Below are positions 8,790 through 19,649 of a stretch of DNA of 41,023 nucleotides, one piece after another. This stretch comes from CAVVSQ01 sp963848825 (GTDB taxonomy: Bacteria; Planctomycetota; Planctomycetia; Gemmatales; Gemmataceae), in NCBI GenBank assembly GCA_963848825.1, contig CAWKFA010000013.1, positions 1 to 41,023 on the forward strand, in the 5' to 3' direction. The notes below the pieces were generated by a model, which saw nothing but the letters and a program-made list of their open reading frames with translations, was not told the origin of the DNA and made no database searches. Position numbers and translations under genes: made by a program. The stretch's first letter is position 1. Each line of letters begins with the position of its first letter.

Positions 8790-9122
8790 GTCGTCCCAAA
8801 ACTTTATCGTCAGTCACCCTTCGTGGCTCCCAGCCCCGCTCATCGCCTTCAAGGGCATGGCGTCGACTCCCAGGCGTTCCTGCTGCCCTGAACCGGCTTG
8901 AATGCCCTGGAAGCGCACCTGGCGGGCGTGGTGCCATTCTACCCGAGGCGGAAGGTCATGGCGAGGACTTTGGCGTGTCCTTCTTGTCGCCCTGGTCGGT
9001 CTTCTTGCCCTCGCCAGGACGCTCCCGCTTGGCTCGTGCCGGATGCGTGGCCGTGTGGATTTCCTTGAGCTTCTTGACCTGGGTGTGGCAACGCCCTCGT
9101 GGTAGAATAGCACCACATGACC
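8790..9122. other. Stretch with no certain gene; Lys-rich reading frame on the minus strand
   Basis: On the minus strand, about 9100 to 8955 reads CHTQVKKLKEIHTATHPARA, then KRERPGEGKKTDQGDKKDTP and stop. This looks like the charged C-terminus of a longer protein whose upstream part is not present. No domain is recognisable. The remainder, 8790-8950, is GC-rich with no supported frame. Confidence 0.3.
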
Positions 9123-9150
9123 GGACATAACGGCACGGCCAGCCATGTCC
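9123..9150. promoter_or_regulatory. Inverted repeat upstream of the VapBC pair, possible operator
   Basis: GGACAT at 9123-9128 and ATGTCC at 9145-9150 form an interrupted inverted repeat 24 bases upstream of the antitoxin ATG. VapB-type antitoxins usually repress their own promoter through such sites. The short arms make chance occurrence possible. Confidence 0.25.
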
Positions 9151-9173
9151 TGTTTGACGAAAGGAGGAGTTCG

Positions 9174-9416
9174 ATGTCCACGATAATCACGGTGGAAGAG
9201 GCCCAGGCCACCTTGAAGGAACTGATCCACCAAATGTCGCCAGGGGAAGAAGTGGTCATCACCGAGAACCAGCAACCCATAGCGAAACTGGTCAGCCAAC
9301 CGGCGAAGGCGACGAAGCCGTCTCGACCTGGCCCTGGTCTGTGCAAAGGGACGATTACCTACATGGCACCGGACTTTGATGCTCCGTTGGAGGACATGAA
9401 GGAGTACATGGAGTGA
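9174..9416 (+). CDS. Phd/YefM-type antitoxin (VapB role)
   Basis: ATG 9174 follows a strong AAAGGAGGAG ribosome site. The 80-residue product begins MSTIITVEEAQATLKELIHQ and continues with EEVVITENQQPIAKLVS. This is the Phd/YefM fold: a short strand, a helix, then 'vvIt.ng.piAkLv', which dimerises and binds operator DNA. The C-terminal part (MAPDFDAPLEDMKEYME) is acidic and matches the toxin-neutralising tails of VapC partners. The stop overlaps the start of the PIN-domain gene (GTGA), so the pair is translationally coupled. The pair looks intact, with no frame damage. Confidence 0.85.
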   Translation: MSTIITVEEAQATLKELIHQMSPGEEVVITENQQPIAKLVSQPAKATKPSRPGPGLCKGTITYMAPDFDAPLEDMKEYME

Positions 9417-9808
9417 ACCTCCTGCTCGACACCCACACGTTTCTCTGGCACGCCAACGGTGATCCCCAGATGAGTTCCACGGCGACGGCTCTCTTGAATG
9501 ACCCGTCCAACGATCTGTTCCTCAGCATGGCGTCGGTGTGGGAAATCGCCATCAAAGCGGGTCTGCGGAAACTCACCTTGTCCAGCCCGTTCAGCACGTT
9601 CATCATACGGGCAATCACCGGCTATGGACTGACCGTGCTGCCGATTACCCAGGACGATTGTGCTGGCTACGAACAACTCTCATTCCCCGATCCGCAACAC
9701 CGTGATCCCTTTGACCGCATGATCGTCATACACGCACTGCGTAACGGGCTGACCGTGGTTGGCGTCGATGGTGCATTTGACCATTTTGGCGTCCCTCGTG
9801 TCTGGTAA
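9413..9808 (+). CDS. vapC: VapC-type PIN-domain ribonuclease toxin
   Basis: 131 residues, the usual VapC length, starting at GTG 9413 inside the end of the antitoxin gene. The PIN-domain acidic residues are all visible: Asp6 (LLLDTHTFLW), Glu44 (SVWEIAIK), Asp98 and Asp101 (DPFDRM) and Asp119 (VDGAFD). These bind the metal used for RNA cleavage, in known VapCs usually of tRNA or rRNA. The THTFLW N-terminus and WEIAIK motif place it with the PIN group usually paired with Phd-type antitoxins, matching its partner here. Cytoplasmic and probably functional. The exact RNA target cannot be read from the sequence. Confidence 0.9.
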   Translation: MNLLLDTHTFLWHANGDPQMSSTATALLNDPSNDLFLSMASVWEIAIKAGLRKLTLSSPFSTFIIRAITGYGLTVLPITQDDCAGYEQLSFPDPQHRDPFDRMIVIHALRNGLTVVGVDGAFDHFGVPRVW

Positions 9809-10124
9809 GTGAGTGAACTTGGTCAATGATTTCATTTTCATCGCCCACCCTCACACGCCGCACATTCCTTGACACTCATTAGTAATGGGACGAAACAGCG
9901 TCTTTTCGTTTTCAAGCGCCACCATCTCAAGTGGAATGCAACTGCGGTGAAGATAAAGTTTTTGCCGCATCTTCCGGTTCGCCACGGTGCTTCCTGTCGC
10001 AAGGCGTGGTCGATTTCCACCGCACGCTTCACGTGCTCAAAGGACTCCACCAGTCGGCGTCGGCCTCCTTCATAGTTTCACCCGGCGCAGCTGAACAAAC
10101 AGCTTCGTTCTTCCTGCCCCTGGT
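9809..10124. other. Intergenic stretch, no convincing gene
   Basis: A minus-strand frame at 9838-10050 (70 codons, with VESFEHVKRAVEIDHALRQE) is open but has no recognisable domain, no upstream ribosome site and no conserved neighbour. It could be a remnant of a transposase-type gene. I see no other signal. Confidence 0.4.
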
Positions 10125-12676
10125 TCACTTGCCCTCGTGCAATAGCCGGTGCAATTGCTTGACCTGTTCTGCGGTGAGAATCTTCTTTGCGGCTTCGGCA
10201 AAACCGGCGTGGGCTGCATGGTACGACTGGCTGGCGACGCGGATTGCGTCGCACAAATCGTCCTGGGCGTGCTCCTGGAACGGTCCAGGCGAAGCGTCCT
10301 TGTAGGCAATGTACAACTGCGTCCAGCCGGTGTCGCTGGGCCGGTCGGGCGGCGGCGGCAACTGGCGAAGTTGTTCTTCCTGTCGCGGCGTTATTCCGAG
10401 TGGCTCGAACAAGTCGGGGCGCCCGTGCAAGGCGCTCGCGTCGCCGGCAAGCTGGTAAAGCGGTCGGTATTCGGCCGAAGGCGTGTACGGGATCGTGTAG
10501 CCGTTGCGATTTATGGTCAGTTTCAGAAAGCCGCTCTGGATCTCGGCGCCTCGGCCCACGGGCTTGAGCCGTGGCGTGAAGTCGATCGGCGGATTGGCCA
10601 CGAGATGGGCTGCACGTTTCTTCTTCGGCAGCGGCGTCGCGTCAGGAATTGGCGCGGCGAGCGCCTTCAATTGCTGGAGCGTCTGGCGATTTTTCTCCCA
10701 CTCCTGGGGCGTGCCATCGCTATTTGGGTCATAGGCGTACTCAATTGCCGGGGCGTTGGGACATGCCTGCACCGAGTTCAGAATCCACCAGTTGCGGTAG
10801 CTCCACGGCGCACCGAAATCGAGGCCACTCAACAGGGTTGGAATCGCTTTTTCTCCTCCATACATTCGCACCAAACGTAGCGAATCGAGCCAGCTGCCTT
10901 GATCACGAGACATCAGAACAGGCAGAATCCACTCCGTGTCCATCGGCTGGTGGAGTTTCTCAACGAGCGCGAGGATAATCTCGTAGCGGAGCGTGACATC
11001 GTCCGCAGCAACGTGTTTCTTCAGCGTGGTGACCGCGTCGGGTCCACCGAACGCCACCAGCGCCGAAATTGCCGCGGTCTTCATGGCGGCCGTTTCCGCG
11101 TTGAGCTTGCCGGCAAGGACAGGCAAGGCCCGCGACGATTTGGAAACGCCCAGCGCGACCAGGATGGCCTCCGCCACGGGTGGTTTCTCCTCGGGCAGCG
11201 CGGCAAGCAGCGCATCGACGCCGGCAGGCTTTTGTAGCGTGCCCAGGGCGCCTGCCGCAGCCGAACGGATAGCAGGCTCGGCATCCTTGAGGCCCGAGAG
11301 CGCGGCAGCGAGCGCCTGCGTTCGCCGGCGCGAACGGCAGCGCGCTATAGGCGGCAACGCGGCGTTGGAGCGGCCCCTTTTTCGCCAGCGCTATCAGGCG
11401 CGGCGGGGCGTCGTCTTGTCCAAATTGCGCGATCTGAGCCATTGCCCCTGGGAGGTCTTTGTCCTCCGCGGCTTGGACCCTGGCAACCAGCTCGTCAAGG
11501 ACTGTGGCAACGCGCTGGGGCGTGCGGGCGAAGATGGTGAGCTGGAAGCTGGATTTCACGACCAGCAGGTCCGGCCCGTTCTTCATCGGATCGGGTTCGT
11601 GAAAAGCGAAGCTGCACGTCACCGTGTAAACTCCCGGCTGGTCGATGGTGCGGTATTGCAACAGGCTGAAGGTCCGCGTGAAGCTCTTGCCGCCGGGGGT
11701 CAGGATCTCACGGCTTGAAAGGCCGCCGAAGTACGGAGCGCCTGCGCGGATCGGGGAGAAGCTTCCCCATCGCGTCCGTGACCTCGACCTTGATGCGATT
11801 GTGGCGGCCGAGCCCACGATAGTCGCCGCCGAACATGAACTCGAAATCCTTGGGCCCGAGGTTCTGCACAGTGAGGGTCACGTCGAGCGGCTCGCCCCAC
11901 ACGAGTTCGGGCTTGTAGGGGACGAAGCCGGCGCGAAGCGTCGCATCAGCCGCTGCATAATCGGTGACAAATGGTCGGAGTTTCATTGGGATGGCTATTC
12001 GAGGGCTAGGTGGCGGATCAATTCCCAGGCCGACTTCACGCTTGAGAATCACTTTCTGTGTGCCGGGGTCGAATTCAACCTCGATCTCTTGATTGTCGCC
12101 AACCGAGTAGTCGAAGAAGCGGCTGAGTTGACCGGCCTTGGCCCCGTCCGGCGTGCCCAGCCTGAGAATGACCTCGGCAGTCGTCATGCCGGGCTTGATC
12201 AAGGCATACAGGAATTTGGCCGCCGCGGACCGTTTGGGACCTTTAGGACTTTCACGGTAGGTTCGCGTGGCTTGTTCCCGCGCTTGCCGTTCCTTGGCGC
12301 CTTGCCGCATGGCAGCGTTGTAGGCCTCCGTTTCGGCGGCAAATTCGGTTGTGACGTTACTCCCCGCAACGACACGGACGGGGAGCTTGCTCTGCTCATC
12401 GACAAGGGCTTTGCCCGCGGGCCACGGCTTTCCGTGGTAGAGGATCTCGAAGGCGCCGCTCGCGATGTCTGTGTTGGCCCGAGTTTCACCGCGTTTTCGC
12501 GCGGCGGCAAGGCCCTGGTCGTCAGTATCCTCGGCGGGTGCCGGTTCGAGGGCCGCCGCAGTCCAGGTGATTGCCGGGTTACCTGGCTGTGCATGCACGT
12601 TCCCGCCGATGGCGGCAAGGACAAACGCGGCCACCGCCGCGTACGCCGTCAAGCGGATCGATTCTGGGCGAGGCAT
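10125..12676 (-). CDS. Secreted HEAT-repeat protein with BamE-like segment (two frameshifts)
   Basis: Starts at ATG 12676 with a signal peptide (LTAYAAVAAFVLAAIGGNVH, cut after AQ) and would encode about 850 residues after repair. Around residues 165-215 is KPGMTTAEVILRLGTPDGAK followed by FFDYSVGDNQEIEVEFD, the pattern of BamE/SmpA domains. A beta-sandwich region follows (LVWGEPLDVTLTVQNLGPKD). The centre is a run of HEAT repeats (AEPAIRSAAAGALGTLQKPA, SRALPVLAGKLNAETAAMK). The C-terminus has AEQVKQLHRLLHEGK. Frames change near 11746 and 11319; restoring a GC dinucleotide at each (CGCGC runs) joins all three parts. It is probably one exported scaffold protein of unknown task. No partner gene is adjacent; the next gene on the same strand is the GH3 enzyme upstream. 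Confidence 0.75.
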
Positions 12677-12990
12677 GGAGAAGTTTCCCTGGAGTGCGAG
12701 CTCGTGACCATCGGTGTGGTCTCTAGTTGAAGACGAATTCTACTGTGAAATGGATTTGTTTTCTGGGTAAAAGCTGCTTCTATTGCGGCTGAAATCTGCT
12801 TCGGGGTTGCGGACGTCCGCAACACCGCTGCTTGTTTGGCTCATGATATTCGACGCGTCGGTGCCATCGAGAAACCAAGCCAGCTGCCCGTCAGAAGATC
12901 GCGCCGCCCTGGACGCAACCCGGCGGTTGCGTCCAGCAAAAGTGCCAAGTTACGACGACAAGTACCGGTCGGTGCGAAAGTCGATGGGAC
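12677..12990. other. Intergenic stretch carrying a dispersed repeat
   Basis: Bases about 12811-12921 repeat the 8557-8690 sequence (TCCGCAACACCGCTGC, then GATCGCGCCGCCCTGGACGC) with substitutions and length differences. The rest holds nothing I can support. It separates the end of the GH3 gene from the start of the HEAT gene, both on the minus strand, and would contain the HEAT gene's promoter. Confidence 0.5.
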
Positions 12991-15372
<2,382 letters not shown>

Positions 15373-15908
15373 CTAAGGCCTTGGTGAAAGTTGTGTTTAA
15401 GCGGAGACAAAAAAGTGGCATATTCTATTTCACCTGGTCCAACGAGGACAGGAAAGATACGCCAAGATTTAAACTGCGCCTTCTCACCAAACATTCTATT
15501 GACCAAATTGCACCACCGCATTATCCGCGTCGGTCCCATCGACATCCGCGCGGGAGCCGAACTCCATTGCGCGATCTGGTTCGATACACCGATGCATTTT
15601 CGGGCGTTGGCCCTGGAATAGGCTAACGGAAGGCCCACGTTTGGCCCAAACACGACCGGCGAACCAAGGTCGACCGTTCGGACGAACGCGGGGGGGTTCG
15701 GTGGAGTTCCCGGAGGTTAGGCTTGCCTTTCGAGGCCGAGGTGCCAAGGGCAGGGTTGCGTCCAGAAAAAATTGCCGATTAGCCAATAAAACAAATACCA
15801 ACGAAGGAAAACATGAAAGAGAGAAAAAGTGATAATCCATCAGGATTCTTTTGGAGTTTTTGTAATTAGGAATTAAACAACCGTGTGATTTCGACTCGGA
15901 GTGATCCA
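15373..15908. other. Divergent promoter region with IS256-type left-end relic
   Basis: Bases about 15390-15465 (GCGGAGACAAAAAAGTGGCA, then GGTCCAACGAGGACAGGAAA and GATACGCC) are a degraded version of the IS256 left end at 7455-7567. The remainder, to 15908, includes GC-rich and AT-rich patches with short frames on both strands that show no domain. The region separates the divergent GH3 and sulfatase genes and must hold their promoters, but I see no clear -35/-10 pair to report. Confidence 0.5.
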
Positions 15909-17696
15909 ATGCAAGCACAGCGAGCCTTCCTCCCTGCCTGGCTTCTTCTGGCCTTTTGGACGTTTGCGAGCGGCCAGGCTCAGGGCGGCGAAAAGCCTCG
16001 ACGCCCGAATGTCATCATCATCTTGAGCGATGACCAGGGCTGGGGCGACCTCAGCATCAACGGCAACAAAAACCTGAAGACGCCGAATATTGATTCCCTG
16101 GCTCAGCGGGGTGCGCTGTTCGACCGCTTCTTCGTACAACCGGTCTGTTCACCGACGCGTGCGGAACTGCTCACAGGACGCTATCATCCGCGCAGCGGAG
16201 TTCGCGGCGTCTCCACCGGCCAGGAACGCATGAATCTCAACGAGATCACCCTCGCGCAAGCTTCTGCGCGGCATCGGCTACCGGACCGGCATGATCGGCA
16301 AATGGCACAACGGCAGCCAGTGGCCTTATCATCCCAACGCCCGAGGCTTCGAGGACTACTACGGCTTCACCTCCGGACACTGGGGGGAGTACTTCGATCC
16401 GCCGCTTGAACACAACGGCAAGCCGGTCCGCGGCAAAGGTTACATCGCGGACGATTTCACCGACAAGGCAATCGCCTTCATTGAACAACATCGCAATGAG
16501 CCGTTCTTCTGCTATGTCGCATACAATACGCCACATTCACCGTTCTGCGTGCCCGATGAAGATTGGAATCGATTCAAGGATCGCCCCATGGAACAACGCG
16601 GCACGGACGGGAAAAAGGAAGATCTCGCCGTCACCCGCTGCGTCTTGGCCATGTGTGAGAACCTTGATCGCAACGTAGGCCGAATCCTCCAGAAGCTCGA
16701 AGAATTGAAATTAACCGAAGACACGATCGTCATTTTCTTTAGCGACAACGGACCCAACAGCTTTCGCTGGAACGGCGGCATGAAGGGGATAAAGGGCTCG
16801 ACCGACGAAGGAGGCGTCCGATCCCCCTGCATCGTTAGCTGGCCGGGAAGAATCGCTCCGGGAACCGTCATCCCGCAGATTTCCGGCGCGATCGATCTTC
16901 TGCCGACAGTGGCCGGCCTGACGCAAACAGCGCTGCCCAAGGACAAGTCGCTGGATGGGCGTGATCTGTCGCCGCTCCTCTTCGGAATGAAAAACGATTG
17001 GCCCGAGCGCATGATATTCTCCACGATTGCCGGCAAAGTCTCCGTGCGCACGCAGCAATATCGTCTTGACGCCAACGGTCTGCTTTTCGACCTAATTGCC
17101 GATCCGGGGCAGGCGAAGGATGTTTCCGAACAACATCCCGAGATCACCCGCAAGCTTCAACAAGCAGTGGCGGATTGGCGTCGGGAAGTATTGGTGAGCA
17201 AGAAAGACGATCGGCCCTTCCCGGTGGGTTTCGCGGAGTTTCCCATGACGCCGTTGCCCGCGCGGGACGGCGTGGCCCAGGGAGGAATTCGCCGAAGTGC
17301 CGGCGCTCCGAACTGTTCCTATTTCACAAACTGGAAGAGCAAGAAGGACGCGATTACCTGGGACATCGAGGTGAATACGCCGGGTATTTATCGCGCGGAG
17401 ATCCTTTACACGTGTCGGGCCCAGGATTTGGGTTCGAATATCGAACTTCGATTCAAGAACGCAAAAACGACCGGCAAGGTTACCCAGGCATGGGATCCGG
17501 GAATCCTCGACAAACAAGACCGCGTGCCCCGGAAGGCAGAATCGTTTATGAAGGAATTTCACACGCTCCGGCTGGAACCGATCACCTTGGAAACAGGTCG
17601 GGGCAAATTGATGTTGCGCGGCTGGAGATTCCTGGGGAACAAGTCATGGATGTTCGAGCGGTCACATTGACATTGATTGATAAAAGTAATCCGTAA
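15909..17696 (+). CDS. Secreted sulfatase with C-terminal beta-domain (two frameshifts)
   Basis: ATG 15909 starts a signal peptide (FLPAWLLLAFWTFASGQAQG) followed by NVIIILSDDQGWGDLS, the first metal site of type I sulfatases. CSPTR at residues 80-84 is the C-x-P-x-R motif whose Cys becomes formylglycine; MIGKWHNG and IVIFFSDNGPN are further family motifs. The frame changes near 16260, repaired by restoring GC in AAGCGCTT to give LAQALLRGIGYRTG. It changes again near 17621, giving EIPGEQVMDVRAVTLTLI and a stop at 17696. Residues beyond about 460 form a separate beta-rich module (DIEVNTPGIYRAEILYTC), probably carbohydrate-binding. The enzyme would hydrolyse sulfate esters of polysaccharides outside the cytoplasm, requiring a formylglycine-generating enzyme not present here. 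The substrate is unknown. Confidence 0.88.
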
Positions 17697-17721
17697 AACG
17701 GAGTAACAGTCGAGTGCTCTA

Positions 17722-18504
17722 ATGACTTGGCTGCGCTGTTACCAGATTGTTAGGCAACCACTCCAGCGCAGGTTAACTCGGCAGTGCTGCCCCATCCATG
17801 AAACCAGATTTGCTGAAACCGGCCCCAACCGCACTGCACGAGCCTCTGTTGGCGGCGTTTGCTACCATGTGCTCAACCGTGGCAACGGTCGGCGCCAGGT
17901 TTTTCAAGAGGAGGGCGATTATCATGCTTTCCTGAAGGCGATTTACCATGCCTTCGTGGAAATCCCCATGCCAGTCCTCGCTTTCTGCTTGATGCCCAAC
18001 CATTTTCACCTGGCCGTCCTGCCTGAAAATGACGGTGACCTCAGTGTCTGGATGCACTGGCTGCAAAACACGCGCGTGCGTCGCTATCACAAACATTACC
18101 AAAGCAGCGGCCATCTGTGGCAAGGCCGGTTCAAGGCCTTTCCCATTCAAGAAGATGAGCACCTCTTGAGCGTCTTGCGCGATATCGAACGCAATCCCCT
18201 GCGTGCCAACCTTGTCGAATGCGCAGAACAATGGCCCTGGTCCAGCGCTCATTGTTGGCAGAAAGGCCAGGTGCGTCCAACCTATCTCGTAGCCGGCCCC
18301 GTAGCTCGCCTGCGAAATTGGCTCAAATGGGTTAACGCGCCCGCGACCGACGTTGAAGTGCAGGCCATCCGGCGCAGCGTAGTTCGAGGCTCGCCGTACG
18401 GCGACGAAGCCTGGACGAAGAGGACTGCCAAGCGACTAGGCCTGGAGTTCACGACGCGCCCACGTGGGAGGCCGCGGAAGGATGGAGAGCAGACATTCTT
18501 ATAA
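17722..18504 (+). CDS. REP-associated tyrosine transposase (RAYT), catalytic Tyr replaced by Asp
   Basis: The Y1/RAYT pattern is clear from about 17836: SVGGVCYHVLNRGNGRRQVF, then the HUH motif in LMPNHFHLAV, GHLWQGRFKAFP, IERNPLRANLV, and the tail TKRTAKRLGLEF...RPRGRPRK. In relatives the helix before ERNP reads (R)Y(I/V)ERNP, where Tyr forms the covalent DNA link. Here codon 18181-18183 is GAT, giving LRDIERNP, so the enzyme is probably dead. The native ATG-CCC seen in the fragment at 7902 is changed to GGCCCC; the first in-frame ATG is 17722, in unrelated DNA. The 3' end carries the inverted terminal sequence (TAATAAACATGAATGTCCAC). RAYTs mobilise REP or REPIN hairpins. Whether this one moved the hairpins here is not shown. 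Confidence 0.85.
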   Translation: MTWLRCYQIVRQPLQRRLTRQCCPIHETRFAETGPNRTARASVGGVCYHVLNRGNGRRQVFQEEGDYHAFLKAIYHAFVEIPMPVLAFCLMPNHFHLAVLPENDGDLSVWMHWLQNTRVRRYHKHYQSSGHLWQGRFKAFPIQEDEHLLSVLRDIERNPLRANLVECAEQWPWSSAHCWQKGQVRPTYLVAGPVARLRNWLKWVNAPATDVEVQAIRRSVVRGSPYGDEAWTKRTAKRLGLEFTTRPRGRPRKDGEQTFL

Positions 18505-18531
18505 TAAACATGAATGTCCACTTTTTCTCCC
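18503..18531. repeat. RAYT terminal sequence, inverse orientation
   Basis: Reads ATAATAAACATGAATGTCCA then CTTTTTCTCC on the plus strand, the inverse of the ends at 7839-7875 and 8239-8275. It begins at the RAYT stop codon, marking the 3' end of this element. No matching 5' end is visible upstream of 17722, so the element is incomplete on that side. Confidence 0.65.
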
Positions 18532-18628
18532 TCTGGTGGTGCCATGGCACCCGTTGATTTCGAAGGCCATGCATGTGGCACGGCCGTCGGTACAATCCGT
18601 TACATGCCATTTACAGTCGGACTGAGGT

Positions 18629-19195
18629 TCAATGCCCCCGTTGCAAAGGTTGTCCGGGAAAATTCGCGACGATCAAAATGACCGTGGCATTAGGCAAGTA
18701 CAGTTTCACTCGCGTGCCGGGGTGAATTGCAATCTCTTCCGCCGGATGAAGCAGACGACGGTGCGGCTCCAGCATCCAGGTCCAATTGGTAGGAGGTCGG
18801 ATCCCACCTCCTCGTTTCGGGACTCCATTGACGAAGAGAATTCCCTGGGGTGAACCTTTCAACATGAAATGACCACGACTCACCGAGGTGTCCTTGCCTT
18901 CTCGCGACGATGTCACGATGGGTCTAAAGGACCCCGGCATTAACTGCGTTGGTTGGTACTTCGGATCGAGGTACTCAAGGTGCCCACCTTCTTGACGGCC
19001 GATAACCAATTCTTGGCCAGGGGCCAGGTCCGTGGTGAATTGTCCATCGGCTTGAGAAAAAGGAACCCGCGACCACAGGTTAACCATGGGGCCACCTGAT
19101 ATCGAAAGGGAAACTGATGAAATTCCCGATCCATCCTCTTCAGGAACTTGGACATATCCAACAGGAATTATGCTGGGTTTTTCGCAGAGAGGCAT
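18629..19195 (-). CDS. Stand-alone FHA-domain protein (full copy)
   Basis: 188 residues from ATG 19195. An N-terminal beta segment (SVSLSISGGPMVNLWSRVPF) leads into the FHA domain: ELVIGRQ (Gly-Arg), TSVSRGHFML (Ser-Arg-x-His), FVNGVP (Asn-Gly) and closing strands VKLYLPNATVILIVANF. These are the conserved residues that bind phosphothreonine. There is no signal peptide and no kinase or other partner domain. FHA modules recruit proteins phosphorylated by Hanks-type Ser/Thr kinases, which are abundant in planctomycetes. No kinase is nearby, so the partner is unknown. Its first two thirds are duplicated at 5292-5705. A GGGGTCAGACCCC hairpin sits about 50 bases upstream of the start and may shape its transcription. 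Confidence 0.85.
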   Translation of the reverse strand: MPLCEKPSIIPVGYVQVPEEDGSGISSVSLSISGGPMVNLWSRVPFSQADGQFTTDLAPGQELVIGRQEGGHLEYLDPKYQPTQLMPGSFRPIVTSSREGKDTSVSRGHFMLKGSPQGILFVNGVPKRGGGIRPPTNWTWMLEPHRRLLHPAEEIAIHPGTRVKLYLPNATVILIVANFPGQPLQRGH

Positions 19196-19565
19196 GGGGG
19201 CTCGATTCCTTGCAGGGGAGTTTGGGGAGGTACGCTCTATCTAACAGCCCGTTGAAAAAGGGGTCAGACCCCCTTGAAGCCAACAGCGTTTTCAAAGTTT
19301 TTGCAGGGTATTGAAGGGGTCTGACCCCTTTTTCAACGGGCTGCTAAAGTTGGGTACGAGTAGTAGAGCCCTTTACCGCTGCCGAAAAGTTTCCAGGAGT
19401 GCAAAAACTACCAGGACGGGATGCCCGGAGCGAGCCGTCGTTCGGTGAAGGGAACAAGTTCACCTATGGTTTGCCGGAAGAGTATCACATGGTTCGGGCA
19501 GAAGCAAAAAAATCGTCAGAATTGTTACAACCGGTAGGTAGCATGGCGGCGGCGGACCACCTGGC
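18784..19565. repeat. Segmental duplication, copy B (partner 5294-6076)
   Basis: 782 bases from AATTGGTAGGAGGTCGGATC to GCGGACCACCTGGC, matching copy A with scattered substitutions. Copy B continues into the intact 3' part of the FHA gene on one side and ends 84 bases before the ABC-F start codon on the other. That sharp end suggests it abuts or replaced part of the ABC-F upstream region. Confidence 0.9.
19245..19343. repeat. 100-bp palindromic hairpin repeat, copy 2
   Basis: Arms CAGCCCGTTGAAAAAGGGG and CCCCTTTTTCAACGGGCTG surround paired GGGGTC(A/T)GACCCC palindromes, as in copy 1. It sits at the same place relative to FHA as copy 1 and so was duplicated with it rather than inserted independently. 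Confidence 0.9.
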
Positions 19566-19649
19566 CCCGCCGTTTCCTCACGTCCATTTCACGCAAAACG
19601 CCACCCGGATTCGTATAATACCTTTTTTGATCCAGGGATACCCTCCGCG

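Noticed and set aside
11645..12730. Open plus-strand frame of 361 codons
   Set aside because: Antisense to the N-terminal third of the HEAT/BamE-like gene, which has a signal peptide and recognisable motifs; the plus product has none.
15496..15918. Minus-strand frame of 140 codons between GH3 and the sulfatase
   Set aside because: No domain, unusual composition and no ribosome site; it overlaps the sulfatase start and the promoter region.
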